A stretch of 47,737 bases of DNA from Akkermansia sp. GTDB taxonomy: Bacteria > Verrucomicrobiota > Verrucomicrobiia > Verrucomicrobiales > Akkermansiaceae. Below, one piece after another: positions 38,329-45,324 of the stretch. The position numbers were made by a program, and so were the translations under genes. Position 1 is the stretch's first letter; each line of letters opens with the position of its first letter. The DNA is taken from contig JAUNQN010000021.1 in assembly GCA_030536145.1 (NCBI GenBank), positions 1-47,737 of the forward strand. Direction: 5' to 3'. The notes below the pieces were generated by a model, which saw only the letters and a list, made by a program, of their open reading frames with translations, was not told the origin of the DNA and searched no databases.

Positions 38329-40290
38329 GACATCTTTATCAACACCGCCGACAAGGCAGCCCCGCTCCTGCAAGCCAAGCCCTGCGGCACGCCGTTCACC
38401 TCCCTGCGCTACAAGCGCGGCGGGGACGTTCCCATGACCATCACCCTGCTGGGGGTGAAAGCGGCCTCCGGCGTCCGCGTGGGACTGAAGCAGCGGGACC
38501 GCTACGAGGCCCCGATGCTTGCATACGCCGAGGCCGAATCCCCCGCAGGGGAAGCGCCGGACGGAGGGCTGCAATTCAACCTTGTCCTCCGCGTGGCAGG
38601 AGAGGAAATAGACAGGCTCCTGGCCGTGGGCTCCGGCTGTGACGGCCCCGTGCCCGCCATCATCCCGGTGGAGACGGAAATCTGCTGGCAGGAGGACGGC
38701 ATGAACCGCACCTCCGACTCCGTACCCTCCGTTATCGCAAACGACATCATCCGTTCCTCAGAGCCCCCGCAGGACGGGGAGACAGCCTACCCGGAGCCCG
38801 CGCTCGTGGCCACCAAGTCCTGGGTGAACGGCCTGCATGCCGGGGCCGGACAGCGCGGCCTTGTCGAGCTGGAGGACGGCGAGCCCCTAGGCGGGACCTA
38901 CACCGCCGTGGCCCTCACCGAATCCGGCTGCATAGCCGTACCCGCCGCCACGTCCTCCCTGCGCGGCACCGTGAAGCTCGGCACCGCCCGCAAGCTGCCA
39001 GGGGATTCCGTGCTTCTGCCCGTGGGCGAGCGTGCCTCCGATGGCGGGCTGGCCGTGGATGCCAGCGGCTTGTCCGCCTATGCCGTGGCCAGGAAGAACG
39101 GCTTTGACGGCACCGAGGAGGAGTGGCTGGCCAGCCTGAAAGGCGAGCCGGGCGAGCGCGGCGAGCAAGGCCCGCAGGGCGAGCCCGAGAGCATGCTCCG
39201 GGAAGTGGTGTACGGCCCCGGCACCAGCAACGCCATGTGGAACTACGCCGTATTCGCCGCCGGGCTCATCCCGCCCGGCAAGCTGCAGCGCATTGTCATC
39301 CAGGCCCGCCCCTCCGGCAATCCCCCGCATGCCGTCTATCTCGGAATCATGCAGCAGCAGGACGACAACTCCCGCGCAGACGCATCCACATGGGAGTTCC
39401 TGGGCGGCAGCACGAACGCCGTTATCCAGCAGAACGGACAGCCCGGCGCGTGGGAGTTCGAGGACATTGAGCTGGCCCCCGGCAAGCCGGTCGCGCTGGT
39501 GGGCATGGCTGAGCGGGATACAGGCTGGAACATGGCCACGCTTGTCGGCTGCCGCGGTCTCCACCGGGCTGAGGGAGACACCACCAGCCGCATGGCTGCA
39601 TCCGCCGTGGTGGATTATATCCCGGAGCTGCGGGCGGTTGTGCGTCAGGGGCTCGGCCAGCAGCTCACGGACCACGAGCAGGACGCGTCCCGGCATGTGA
39701 ACGCCGGGGAGCACGCCGTGCTGTCTGCCGCCGCCCAGGGCGCTCTCTGGATTCCCGGCTCGACCGGGGCTGTCACCCTGACCGGGGAGAGCGGCGACGG
39801 CGTAGCCATGTCCTCCGCCGACTCGCTGGGGCGTGTGGAAGCCCGCCCCGGCGGCGTGACCATCACGGCCAAGCGAGCCCCGCAATGGCTGGATTCCGGC
39901 GGCACCCCGGCGTTCTTCGACATACGCACCAGCAAGGACTTGACGGCCACCGACACCAGCATTTCTGCCATGGAGGCCCGCATCTCCGCGCTTGAGTCGG
40001 CAGACGGAGGAAACGGCAGCGGCCCATCCGCGAAGCTCGTCTACTTCCGGGACAATATGACGAACTGTACCACCCCTTTCCCCCAGGAGGCTATGGCCAG
40101 CCTGGTGCAGGGCTGCCAGGACCACAATTTGCAGGTATCCGTCATTCCTGTGGGCGACTACGCCTTCCTCGTTATCCCCTACGACAAGTCTGCATGGACT
40201 GACAACGATTTCGGTTTGTTCGTATGGGGCGGCTTCCTCGGCCGCTACGCATCCATAGACTGCCAGGCCAGGAGCCTTGACATTCCGTGA
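38326..40290 (+). CDS. Tail fibre / receptor-binding protein with short collagen-like segment (654 aa)
   Basis: The N-terminal 100 residues look like a fibre base (DIFINTADKAAPLLQAKPCG, ITLLGVKAASGVRVG). A middle region with LRGTVKLGTARKLPGD-type repeats leads to NGFDGTEEEWLASLKGEPGE and a short Gly-X-Y run, common in phage fibres. The C-terminal 350 residues are beta-rich and probably carry the receptor-binding domain (PSAKLVYFRDNMTNCTTPFP, FGLFVWGGFLGRYAS). Position before the holin-like gene supports a fibre role. Confidence 0.75.
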   Translation: MDIFINTADKAAPLLQAKPCGTPFTSLRYKRGGDVPMTITLLGVKAASGVRVGLKQRDRYEAPMLAYAEAESPAGEAPDGGLQFNLVLRVAGEEIDRLLAVGSGCDGPVPAIIPVETEICWQEDGMNRTSDSVPSVIANDIIRSSEPPQDGETAYPEPALVATKSWVNGLHAGAGQRGLVELEDGEPLGGTYTAVALTESGCIAVPAATSSLRGTVKLGTARKLPGDSVLLPVGERASDGGLAVDASGLSAYAVARKNGFDGTEEEWLASLKGEPGERGEQGPQGEPESMLREVVYGPGTSNAMWNYAVFAAGLIPPGKLQRIVIQARPSGNPPHAVYLGIMQQQDDNSRADASTWEFLGGSTNAVIQQNGQPGAWEFEDIELAPGKPVALVGMAERDTGWNMATLVGCRGLHRAEGDTTSRMAASAVVDYIPELRAVVRQGLGQQLTDHEQDASRHVNAGEHAVLSAAAQGALWIPGSTGAVTLTGESGDGVAMSSADSLGRVEARPGGVTITAKRAPQWLDSGGTPAFFDIRTSKDLTATDTSISAMEARISALESADGGNGSGPSAKLVYFRDNMTNCTTPFPQEAMASLVQGCQDHNLQVSVIPVGDYAFLVIPYDKSAWTDNDFGLFVWGGFLGRYASIDCQARSLDIP

Positions 40291-40340
40291 TTTCCGGGCC
40301 GGGGAGATAGACTTGAAGCAACGACAGAAACAGAAGCGAC

Positions 40341-40616
40341 ATGTGCATACGAAAGGAAAACGAGCCCTGGTGGGCCTACTTGGCCCGGTGGCTGGTGGAG
40401 CAGCCCCGCGTCCTGCTCTCCATCGTGGGCCTGGTGGCCGCCGGGGTGTTCTACTACGACCTCCGGGCCTACATGCTGGAGCAGCAGGAGGTGCAGGCCA
40501 AGACAGTCCGGGTGCTGACGGAACTCTCCATCCGCCTCCAGAATATCGAGAAGCGGGTGGAAAAAATCTCGCCAGCCCTTAACCGGGCGGGAGCCGATGC
40601 GTATAATGGAGAGTAG
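40341..40616 (+). CDS. Holin-like membrane protein (91 aa)
   Basis: One clear transmembrane helix (PRVLLSIVGLVAAGVFYYDL, residues about 22-42) with a basic, Trp-containing N-terminus and a charged coiled-coil C-terminus (VRVLTELSIRLQNIEKRVEK). Size and topology fit a class III-like holin or a spanin-type accessory. It follows the fibre gene and precedes a terminator. The lysis partner, the M15 endolysin, lies far upstream. Confidence 0.6.
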   Translation: MCIRKENEPWWAYLARWLVEQPRVLLSIVGLVAAGVFYYDLRAYMLEQQEVQAKTVRVLTELSIRLQNIEKRVEKISPALNRAGADAYNGE

Positions 40617-40632
40617 TTATCATGTTCATGCA

Positions 40633-40665
40633 AGCCGCCATGCCTCCGGGCGTGGCGGCTTTTTG
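40633..40665 (+). terminator. Rho-independent terminator after the holin-like gene
   Basis: AGCCGCCATGCC pairs with GGCGTGGCGGCT over a TCCG loop (40633-40660, one G-T pair), followed by TTTTT. It marks the end of the late operon. Confidence 0.85.
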
Positions 40666-40717
40666 TGCAACACGTTGCTGACAAGTTGTTTATATTCAAA
40701 AAAGACTAAGAAAAAGC

Positions 40718-40745
40718 TGGCATTTTCCCCGCAACCTGCTATACT
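40718..40745 (+). promoter_or_regulatory. Promoter of the first small-gene cassette (TGGCAT-N16-TATACT)
   Basis: Same layout as the GCTAGACA family (AGAAAAAGCT, 16-base spacer, TGC before TATACT at 40740-40745) but with a diverged -35. Confidence 0.65.
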
Positions 40746-40772
40746 CTACAATAGACAACAAGCTGAACAACA

Positions 40773-41084
40773 ATGGCTAACATCAACCCTACATTCTACT
40801 GGATTCGCCAAGAGGCGCAGCGCAGGTTCAATTCTGCGGAGGCAAGTTTCATGAACGCCCTGGCAACGTGGCGCAGGCTCGCGGAAAGCGGGGCCCACGG
40901 CTGCGATATTCGGCAGGCCGGGCAGCGCGCCGTGTTCGAGGCCCAGGCGCTCCTGAGCGCGGAACGGAAGCTCACGGAGGCCGGCCTTTCCGGCAACGCC
41001 CACGCCATAGCCCAGGCCCGCGAGGTGGTGTTCCCCGGCGCAGGGATCCAGCGCAACCGCAACCGGGGAGACTGGAGCAAATGA
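40773..41084 (+). CDS. Small helical accessory protein (103 aa)
   Basis: An all-helical, basic protein (MANINPTFYWIRQEAQRRFN, then LLSAERKLTEAGLSGNAH) ending RNRNRGDWSK. No family is recognised. It is the first of the small promoter-linked genes and overlaps the next frame (ATGA at 41081). Similar helical layout, though not sequence, is seen in the 68-, 85- and 116-aa genes that follow. Confidence 0.6.
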   Translation: MANINPTFYWIRQEAQRRFNSAEASFMNALATWRRLAESGAHGCDIRQAGQRAVFEAQALLSAERKLTEAGLSGNAHAIAQAREVVFPGAGIQRNRNRGDWSK

Positions 41085-41101
41085 ACGGAAAGGAGGCAGC
41101 C

Positions 41102-41368
41102 ATGGAAGAACTTGCCGGGTATTTCCGCAGCCTAGGCCCCTTCGGGGGAGCCGTGCCTTTCCTGTGCAGGACCACGGGTCAGGCAGTCCGCCTGACCCTC
41201 TCGCTGCGGCCCTGGGGGAACATCGTCCGGGTGGAGGACCACAGGGGCAACACGGGAGTCCTTGTTGCCGACTTCCTCCGGGTGGAGAGCGGCACGCTGG
41301 TATACGACAACCCGGTCCGGGGCGCGGTATACCCCCGGCTGGAGTACATGCCTGCTGCAACCCATTGA
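41102..41368 (+). CDS. Small beta-rich accessory protein (88 aa)
   Basis: The ATG at 41102 is chosen because GGAAAGGAGG lies 6 bases upstream; an earlier in-frame ATG at 41081 overlaps the preceding stop and would add seven residues. The product (MEELAGYFRSLGPFGGAVPF, then VRLTLSLRPWGNIVRVEDHR) is beta-rich and unrecognised. It shares the transcript of the 103-aa gene. Confidence 0.6.
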   Translation: MEELAGYFRSLGPFGGAVPFLCRTTGQAVRLTLSLRPWGNIVRVEDHRGNTGVLVADFLRVESGTLVYDNPVRGAVYPRLEYMPAATH

Positions 41369-41454
41369 AAATAAATGCAGAAAAAGGCAAAAAAAAGCTA
41401 GACACAACTTGCCGATATGCTATACTGTACAAGGAGACAAACACCTGACATACA
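41366..41454 (+). repeat. Promoter-leader repeat, copy 1
   Basis: Contains TTGAAAATAAATGCAGAAAA, the promoter TAGACA (41399-41404), N16, TATACT (41421-41426), and AAGGAG (41431-41436). The leader after ACAAACA diverges from copies 2 and 3 and is shorter. Confidence 0.85.
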
Positions 41455-41661
41455 ATGAACAAGGACGAAATTAAAGCACAGTTGGACGCCGCCTGGGAGA
41501 AGTACTACGAGCTGGAGGACAAGGGGAACGAGATAGCCGGGAAGTTCGGCAAGGACAGCCCCGAGTTCGCCAGCGCCGTAGCCGAGTTCGTAGCAGCCCG
41601 GCAGCACAAGGACGAGCTGGGAGCCCGGTACGAAGCCCTGACCCGGAATGGCCGGAAATAA
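41455..41661 (+). CDS. Cassette protein 1, acidic helical (68 aa)
   Basis: The frame MNKDEIKAQLDAAWEKYYEL, then EDKGNEIAGKFGKDSPEFAS, is all-helical and highly charged, without a recognised family. The AAGGAG is 18 bases before the ATG, too far for standard initiation. It ends just before two consecutive hairpins, the second a clear terminator. Confidence 0.6.
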   Translation: MNKDEIKAQLDAAWEKYYELEDKGNEIAGKFGKDSPEFASAVAEFVAARQHKDELGARYEALTRNGRK

Positions 41662-41689
41662 CCCGGCCCCCGAAAGGGGCGGCTCTTTC

Positions 41690-41718
41690 AGAACGGCTGA
41701 AAAGCCGTTCTTTTTTTG
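41690..41718 (+). terminator. Terminator of cassette 1
   Basis: AGAACGGCT (41690-41698), loop GAAAA, AGCCGTTCT (41704-41712), then seven T in total. Confidence 0.9.
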
Positions 41719-41728
41719 TCGCAAGACG

Positions 41729-41843
41729 TTGAAAATAAATGCAGAAAAAGGCAAAAAAAAGCTAGACACAACTTGCCGATATGCTATCCTTTACAAGGAG
41801 ACAAACAACTGATTATCAACCCATTAAACACACCTACACGAAC
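41729..41843 (+). repeat. Promoter-leader repeat, copy 2
   Basis: Nearly identical to copies 1 and 3 through the promoter (TAGACA 41763-41768, TATCCT 41785-41790). The leader (ACAAGGAGACAAACAACTGA, then ATTAAACACACCTACACGAA) matches copy 3 up to the ATG. The -10 has a T-to-C change (TATCCT) that probably weakens it. Confidence 0.9.
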
Positions 41844-42101
41844 ATGAAGCGCGACATATTGAACAAGACTTGGGAAGCCCTCGACAACTGGGTGACGGAC
41901 ATACTGGAGGAAGCGATACTCACGGCAGACGACAGGCAGAGGCGGGAGTGTACGCTGGACGCGGAAGCGCTCGCGGCAACGGCAGCCCGATTCAGGAGGC
42001 TGGCGGACACCAAAAGCGAGGTCCAGAGGTTTTTTGATGCCATCGGCAAGGACCGGGCGCAGCGCATGGTGAATATGGGGCTTCACCCCATAATCCGTTG
42101 A
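41844..42101 (+). CDS. Cassette protein 2, helical (85 aa)
   Basis: The product MKRDILNKTWEALDNWVTDI, then LEEAILTADDRQRRECTLDA, is helical and charged. No family is recognised. Start chosen at 41844 because the conserved leader ends exactly there; the open frame reaches further upstream only through the untranslated leader. Confidence 0.6.
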   Translation: MKRDILNKTWEALDNWVTDILEEAILTADDRQRRECTLDAEALAATAARFRRLADTKSEVQRFFDAIGKDRAQRMVNMGLHPIIR

Positions 42102-42211
42102 AAATAAATGCAGAAAAAGGCAAAAAAAGCTAGACACAACTTGCCGATATGCTATACTGTACAAGGAGACAAACAACTGAATATCAACACATTAAACACA
42201 CCTACACGAAC
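42097..42211 (+). repeat. Promoter-leader repeat, copy 3
   Basis: TAGACA (42131-42136), N16, TATACT (42153-42158), ACAAGGAGACAAACAACTGA, then the conserved ATTAAACACACCTACACGAA before the ATG at 42212. It begins 5 bases inside the end of cassette gene 2. Confidence 0.9.
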
Positions 42212-42562
42212 ATGGACAACAACAACGACAACATCAGCATCATCGGGGACTTCATCGACGCCCAGACCGACTACATCACCAGCAAGACCCGCTACGAGGG
42301 CCTGCGTAACGACTACCGCGTAGCCAGCGAACACGCCGCCCGGCTCCAGGAGCTCCACGGGCGCCACCCGGAGAGCAAGGCCATCGCCGTCAACCTCCAG
42401 CACAGCCTGGAGTGGAAGGCGGCCATCCGCGCCAAACTGGAGAACGCCAAGGTTGAAATCAACTACTCCACCGCCGCATTCAACGCCGCAATCAGCCAGG
42501 CTCAGGAAGCGGGCATCATCCGGCAGACCGGGACGGAGTGGTGGCAGGTGGAGCTCAAATGA
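42212..42562 (+). CDS. Cassette protein 3, helical (116 aa)
   Basis: The product MDNNNDNISIIGDFIDAQTD is followed by long helices (YRVASEHAARLQELHGRHPE) and ends TGTEWWQVELK. No family is recognised. Like its neighbours it is a short helical protein behind the duplicated promoter, but shares no obvious sequence with them, so the promoter was copied rather than the gene. Confidence 0.6.
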   Translation: MDNNNDNISIIGDFIDAQTDYITSKTRYEGLRNDYRVASEHAARLQELHGRHPESKAIAVNLQHSLEWKAAIRAKLENAKVEINYSTAAFNAAISQAQEAGIIRQTGTEWWQVELK

Positions 42563-42577
42563 GCGCCACCCGGACTG

Positions 42578-42605
42578 GCCGGAGGGAAATCCCCTCCGGC
42601 TTTTC
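42578..42605 (+). terminator. Terminator of cassette 3
   Basis: GCCGGAGGG (42578-42586), loop AAATC, CCCTCCGGC (42592-42600), then TTTTCC. It marks the last recognisable phage element on the right. Confidence 0.8.
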
Positions 42606-42676
42606 CTTTGGCGCGGACGAGCGTTTTTCCTCGACAAAACCAGAGCAGAGTGTTACAAGCGTGGTGGTTATTTCCT

Positions 42677-43795
42677 ATGAACAAGACTATTTTATCTATT
42701 GCGTTTACAGCCCTACTGGCCGCCGGGCATGTTTTTGCGGCAAACTCGTATGAAACCATACAGATGTGGAAGGAGCTGGCGGCACAGGGCAATCAGGAAG
42801 CCCAGGCCGCTCTTGCCTTAGCCTATTACGAGGGGGATGGAGTGCTCATGAACAAGAGCGAGGCTGTCAAGTGGTACCGCAAGGCCGCTGAACAGGGGTG
42901 TGCCCCAGCGCAGTACCTTCTCGGCTTGTGCTATTACAAAGGCGATGGCGTGGCGAAGGACTTGCAGCAGGCTGTCATGTGGTTCCGCAAGGCTGCTGAA
43001 CAGGGGCTTGCCGAAGCCCAGTTCAATCTCGGCGTGAGCTATGAGAACGGCGAGGGCGTGGAGAAGGACTTGCAGCAGGCCGCCATCTGGTACCGCAAGG
43101 CCGCTGAACAGGGGTGTGCCCTGGCCCAGTTCAATCTCGGCGGGTGCTATAAGAACGGCCATGGCGTGGCGAAGGACTTGCAGCAGGCTGTCATGTGGTG
43201 GCGCAAGGCCGCTGAACAGGGGCTTGCCCAGGCCCAGTACAATCTCGGCGGGTGCTATGTGAACGGCGAAGGCGTGGCGAAGGACGTGCAGCAGGCCGCT
43301 GTGTGGTTCCGCAAGGCCGCTGAACAGGGGCTTGCCGACGGCCAGTACAGTCTCGGCGTGTGCTATACGAACGGCTATGGCGTGGCGAAGGACGTGCAGC
43401 AGGCCGCCATGTGGTACCGCAAGGCCGCTGAACAGGGGTGTGCCCAGGCCCAGTACAATCTCGGCTTGTGCTATGCGAACGGCCATGGCGTGGCGAAGGA
43501 CTTGCAGCAGGCTGTCATGTGGTGGCGCAAGGCCGCTGAACAGGGGCTTGCCCAGGCCCAGTACAATCTCGGCGGGTGCTATGTGAACGGCGAAGGCGTG
43601 GCGAAGGACGTGCAGCAGGCCGCTGTGTGGTTCCGCAAGGCCGCTGAACAGGGGCTTGCCGAAGCCAAGGAAGTCCTGAAAGGTTTTAAGGGAACACAAT
43701 CTGCAGACACTGGTAATAAAACTCCCGAGCCCACCACCGGTGCTCTTTCCCTGCTTGCCCTCGCTGGCCTGGCTGCCCGCCGCCGCCGCAAGTAA
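42677..43795 (+). CDS. Secreted Sel1-repeat protein with PEP-CTERM-like tail (372 aa)
   Basis: A signal peptide (MNKTILSIAFTALLAAGHVF) is followed by seven full Sel1-like repeats of 36 residues (pattern WYRKAAEQGCAQAQYNLGLC, then YANGHGVAKDLQQ) and a partial one. The C-terminal linker leads to PEPTTGALSLLALAGL plus AARRRRK. It probably scaffolds protein interactions at the cell envelope. Near-identical repeat copies show recent internal duplication. It could be host-derived or an accessory gene at the prophage edge. Confidence 0.8.
   Translation: MNKTILSIAFTALLAAGHVFAANSYETIQMWKELAAQGNQEAQAALALAYYEGDGVLMNKSEAVKWYRKAAEQGCAPAQYLLGLCYYKGDGVAKDLQQAVMWFRKAAEQGLAEAQFNLGVSYENGEGVEKDLQQAAIWYRKAAEQGCALAQFNLGGCYKNGHGVAKDLQQAVMWWRKAAEQGLAQAQYNLGGCYVNGEGVAKDVQQAAVWFRKAAEQGLADGQYSLGVCYTNGYGVAKDVQQAAMWYRKAAEQGCAQAQYNLGLCYANGHGVAKDLQQAVMWWRKAAEQGLAQAQYNLGGCYVNGEGVAKDVQQAAVWFRKAAEQGLAEAKEVLKGFKGTQSADTGNKTPEPTTGALSLLALAGLAARRRRK
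43153..43662 (+). repeat. 186-bp exact direct repeats inside the Sel1 gene
   Basis: Bases 43153-43338 and 43477-43662 are identical, offset by 324 bp, which equals three 108-bp Sel1 units. Identity at synonymous positions indicates recent duplication or gene conversion and allows repeat-number change by recombination. Confidence 0.85.
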
Positions 43796-43836
43796 GACAC
43801 AAGTTCGAGTGGGGTAACCAAGCCCTGCATTGCGCA

Positions 43837-43868
43837 CCCGCCTCCTGTTTACCGGGAGGCGGGCTTTT
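43837..43868 (+). terminator. Terminator of the Sel1 gene
   Basis: CCCGCCTCC (43837-43845) pairs with GGAGGCGGG (43855-43863), followed by CTTTTTG. Confidence 0.8.
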
Positions 43869-43875
43869 TGCGCCC

Positions 43876-43988
43876 CTGGAGCCCGTTTACCCGGCCCGGC
43901 AAACCTGCCCTCCCCAGCCCCGGTGAAACGACGTGGCAGGGGCCGTGGAGCGCGCTAGCGGCGGGGCTGTGTAAACGGGCCGCTCCAG
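43876..43988 (+). other. Long stem-loop region, possible structured RNA
   Basis: CTGGAGCCCGTTTAC (43876-43890) pairs with GTAAACGGG and CTCCAG (43971-43988, three-base bulge). Inside it CCTGCC/GGCAGG and other short stems can form. No known riboswitch or RNA family was recognised. No gene lies between 43869 and 44989. Confidence 0.4.
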
Positions 43989-44160
43989 ACCAGTTTGTCG
44001 GCGCTGTCCCCTGGGGTTCCGGCGGCTGGTTGATTTCACATATCTCACTGTGTTTCAAAGAAATGCAGATTCAGACAAATGCTGTATTTTTGCTTGAAAA
44101 TGCAATCTTGAGCTTTGATTATTAGAGGCTTGGGTTTCAGTAATACCATTTAGGACCCTC

Positions 44161-44200
44161 AAAAAGAATCCCGCATGGTTTACCGTGCGGGATTCTTTTT
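44161..44200. terminator. Perfect 15-bp bidirectional terminator hairpin
   Basis: AAAAAGAATCCCGCA and its exact complement flank a 10-base loop. A and T runs on both sides allow termination in either direction. Confidence 0.8.
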
Positions 44201-44266
44201 GCATAGTGTCCCAAGGGTATCGAAACCATGGCATTAGGAAAAGGCGCAAACCGTTCCGGGTGTCGT

Positions 44267-44424
44267 GGGCTGGGCTTGCCGGTGGCAAGCCCAGCCCCCT
44301 CGCCGCCAAGGCCATGCCTGGGCGGGAACCCGCGCCACAGGCGCGGGCGAGGGGGGCGGCCCCGAAGGGGGAATCCCACTGGTCACCCTCGCAGGGCCCC
44401 CGAACTTAGGTTCGGGGGCCTTTT
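44267..44424. repeat. Array of GC-rich hairpins
   Basis: In order: a 14-bp stem (44267-44280 with 44284-44297), CCCGCGCC-ACA-GGCGCGGG (44329-44347), CCCC-GAA-GGGG (44360-44370), and GGCCCCCGAAC-TTAG-GTTCGGGGGCC (44395-44420) followed by TTTT. The last is a terminator; the others resemble REP-like palindromes or a structured RNA. Confidence 0.55.
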
Positions 44425-44989
44425 CGCTTATCTCCCTAAGCGCTGGATTATCAATGGTTACGCAAACAGAAGAGTACAAGCTTGTCGCCCCCGTACCGCT
44501 GCCCACAAGGCCGTTTTCCTGTCGGCGGCACTCCCCGGGACTCGGCACTTTTGGAGCACCATTCACCCCCCTGAATGGGATGAAAATAGTTTGTAACCCG
44601 CTGAAAATCAATACCATTTTTTGTCCACCCCGACAATTCAGACACGTTTTCAGGCCAGACATTTTTTCAGCAAATCTGCACAATGTGCTGGAAAACGAGG
44701 AACAAGCGCCATGAATACCACATAGGGAAGTTTATGGCTGCATGGCCTCTTGTACCATGCTACGCCGTGACAGGCAATGAATTACATATTCAGCAAGGAA
44801 CTACAAATCCGTCTCGCCCGCCAGCGCATTGCCCGGCCACGATGCTACCGGGGCCGCCGGGCGGCGGAAATTTTGTCTCTCCGATGGGCGCGAGTCCGCC
44901 AATACCACCCACGTGACGAAATGGGAATCGAACACGGCACAGCCAGGTGAGAGCCGGAGAGGCTGGCCGCCCGCTGTAGAGAGCGGGAG

Positions 44990-45181
44990 GTGACGCCGGG
45001 CCGCAAGAACTGTCTGTTCATCGGTGCGCCAGAGGAGGAGCGCAAGCGCTGCAAGGTGGGCGGCCTTGCCTGGCTGACCTGGGTGCTGGGCAAGCTGCCC
45101 GGTTACCGGGGTGACATGGAGGAGCTGATGCCCGCCGCCATGCCGAAAGCGGAGGAGGAGGTCAAGACCGCGCAAATTTGA
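44990..45181 (+). pseudogene. Remnant of an IS66-type transposase (TnpC C-terminus)
   Basis: The 63-residue frame contains GRKNCLFIGAPEEERKR, then WVLGKLPGYRGDMEELMP, which matches the conserved end of IS66 TnpC (RKNWLF-G, then a V-L-RLP helix and ELLP). The preceding catalytic part and the usual NNxAE region are missing or frameshifted, and 44425-44989 shows no further intact transposase. The element is dead. Confidence 0.55.
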
Positions 45182-45324
45182 CGTGCCTGCCCGTCATCAG
45201 TCCACCGAATGCCTGCAGGGCACTCGTTGAATGCTTACCCTTTTCCATTATATCCCTAACCGCTGGCGATGTCCTGCCTTTGCGTGCTGATGGGACGAGG
45301 CTGGGGGGCGGCAGGCAATGTCCT
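45182..45324. other. Short region with nothing recognised
   Basis: This 143-bp stretch between the IS66 remnant and the stop of the minus-strand membrane-protein gene holds no frame, promoter or strong hairpin that I can support. Confidence 0.3.

Noticed and set aside
42713..43795. Sel1 repeats as a CRISPR or noncoding repeat array
   Set aside because: Unit length is 108 bp with an intact reading frame and Sel1 consensus, so it is a protein repeat.
44228..44596. A 122-aa open frame over the hairpin array
   Set aside because: Composition follows the palindromes (Gly/Pro/Arg-rich), there is no ribosome site, and it runs through a terminator.
44930..44990. Possible group II intron or RNase P fragment upstream of the IS66 remnant
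   Set aside because: Some short GC motifs look RNA-like, but no conserved domain sequence of either class was recognised.
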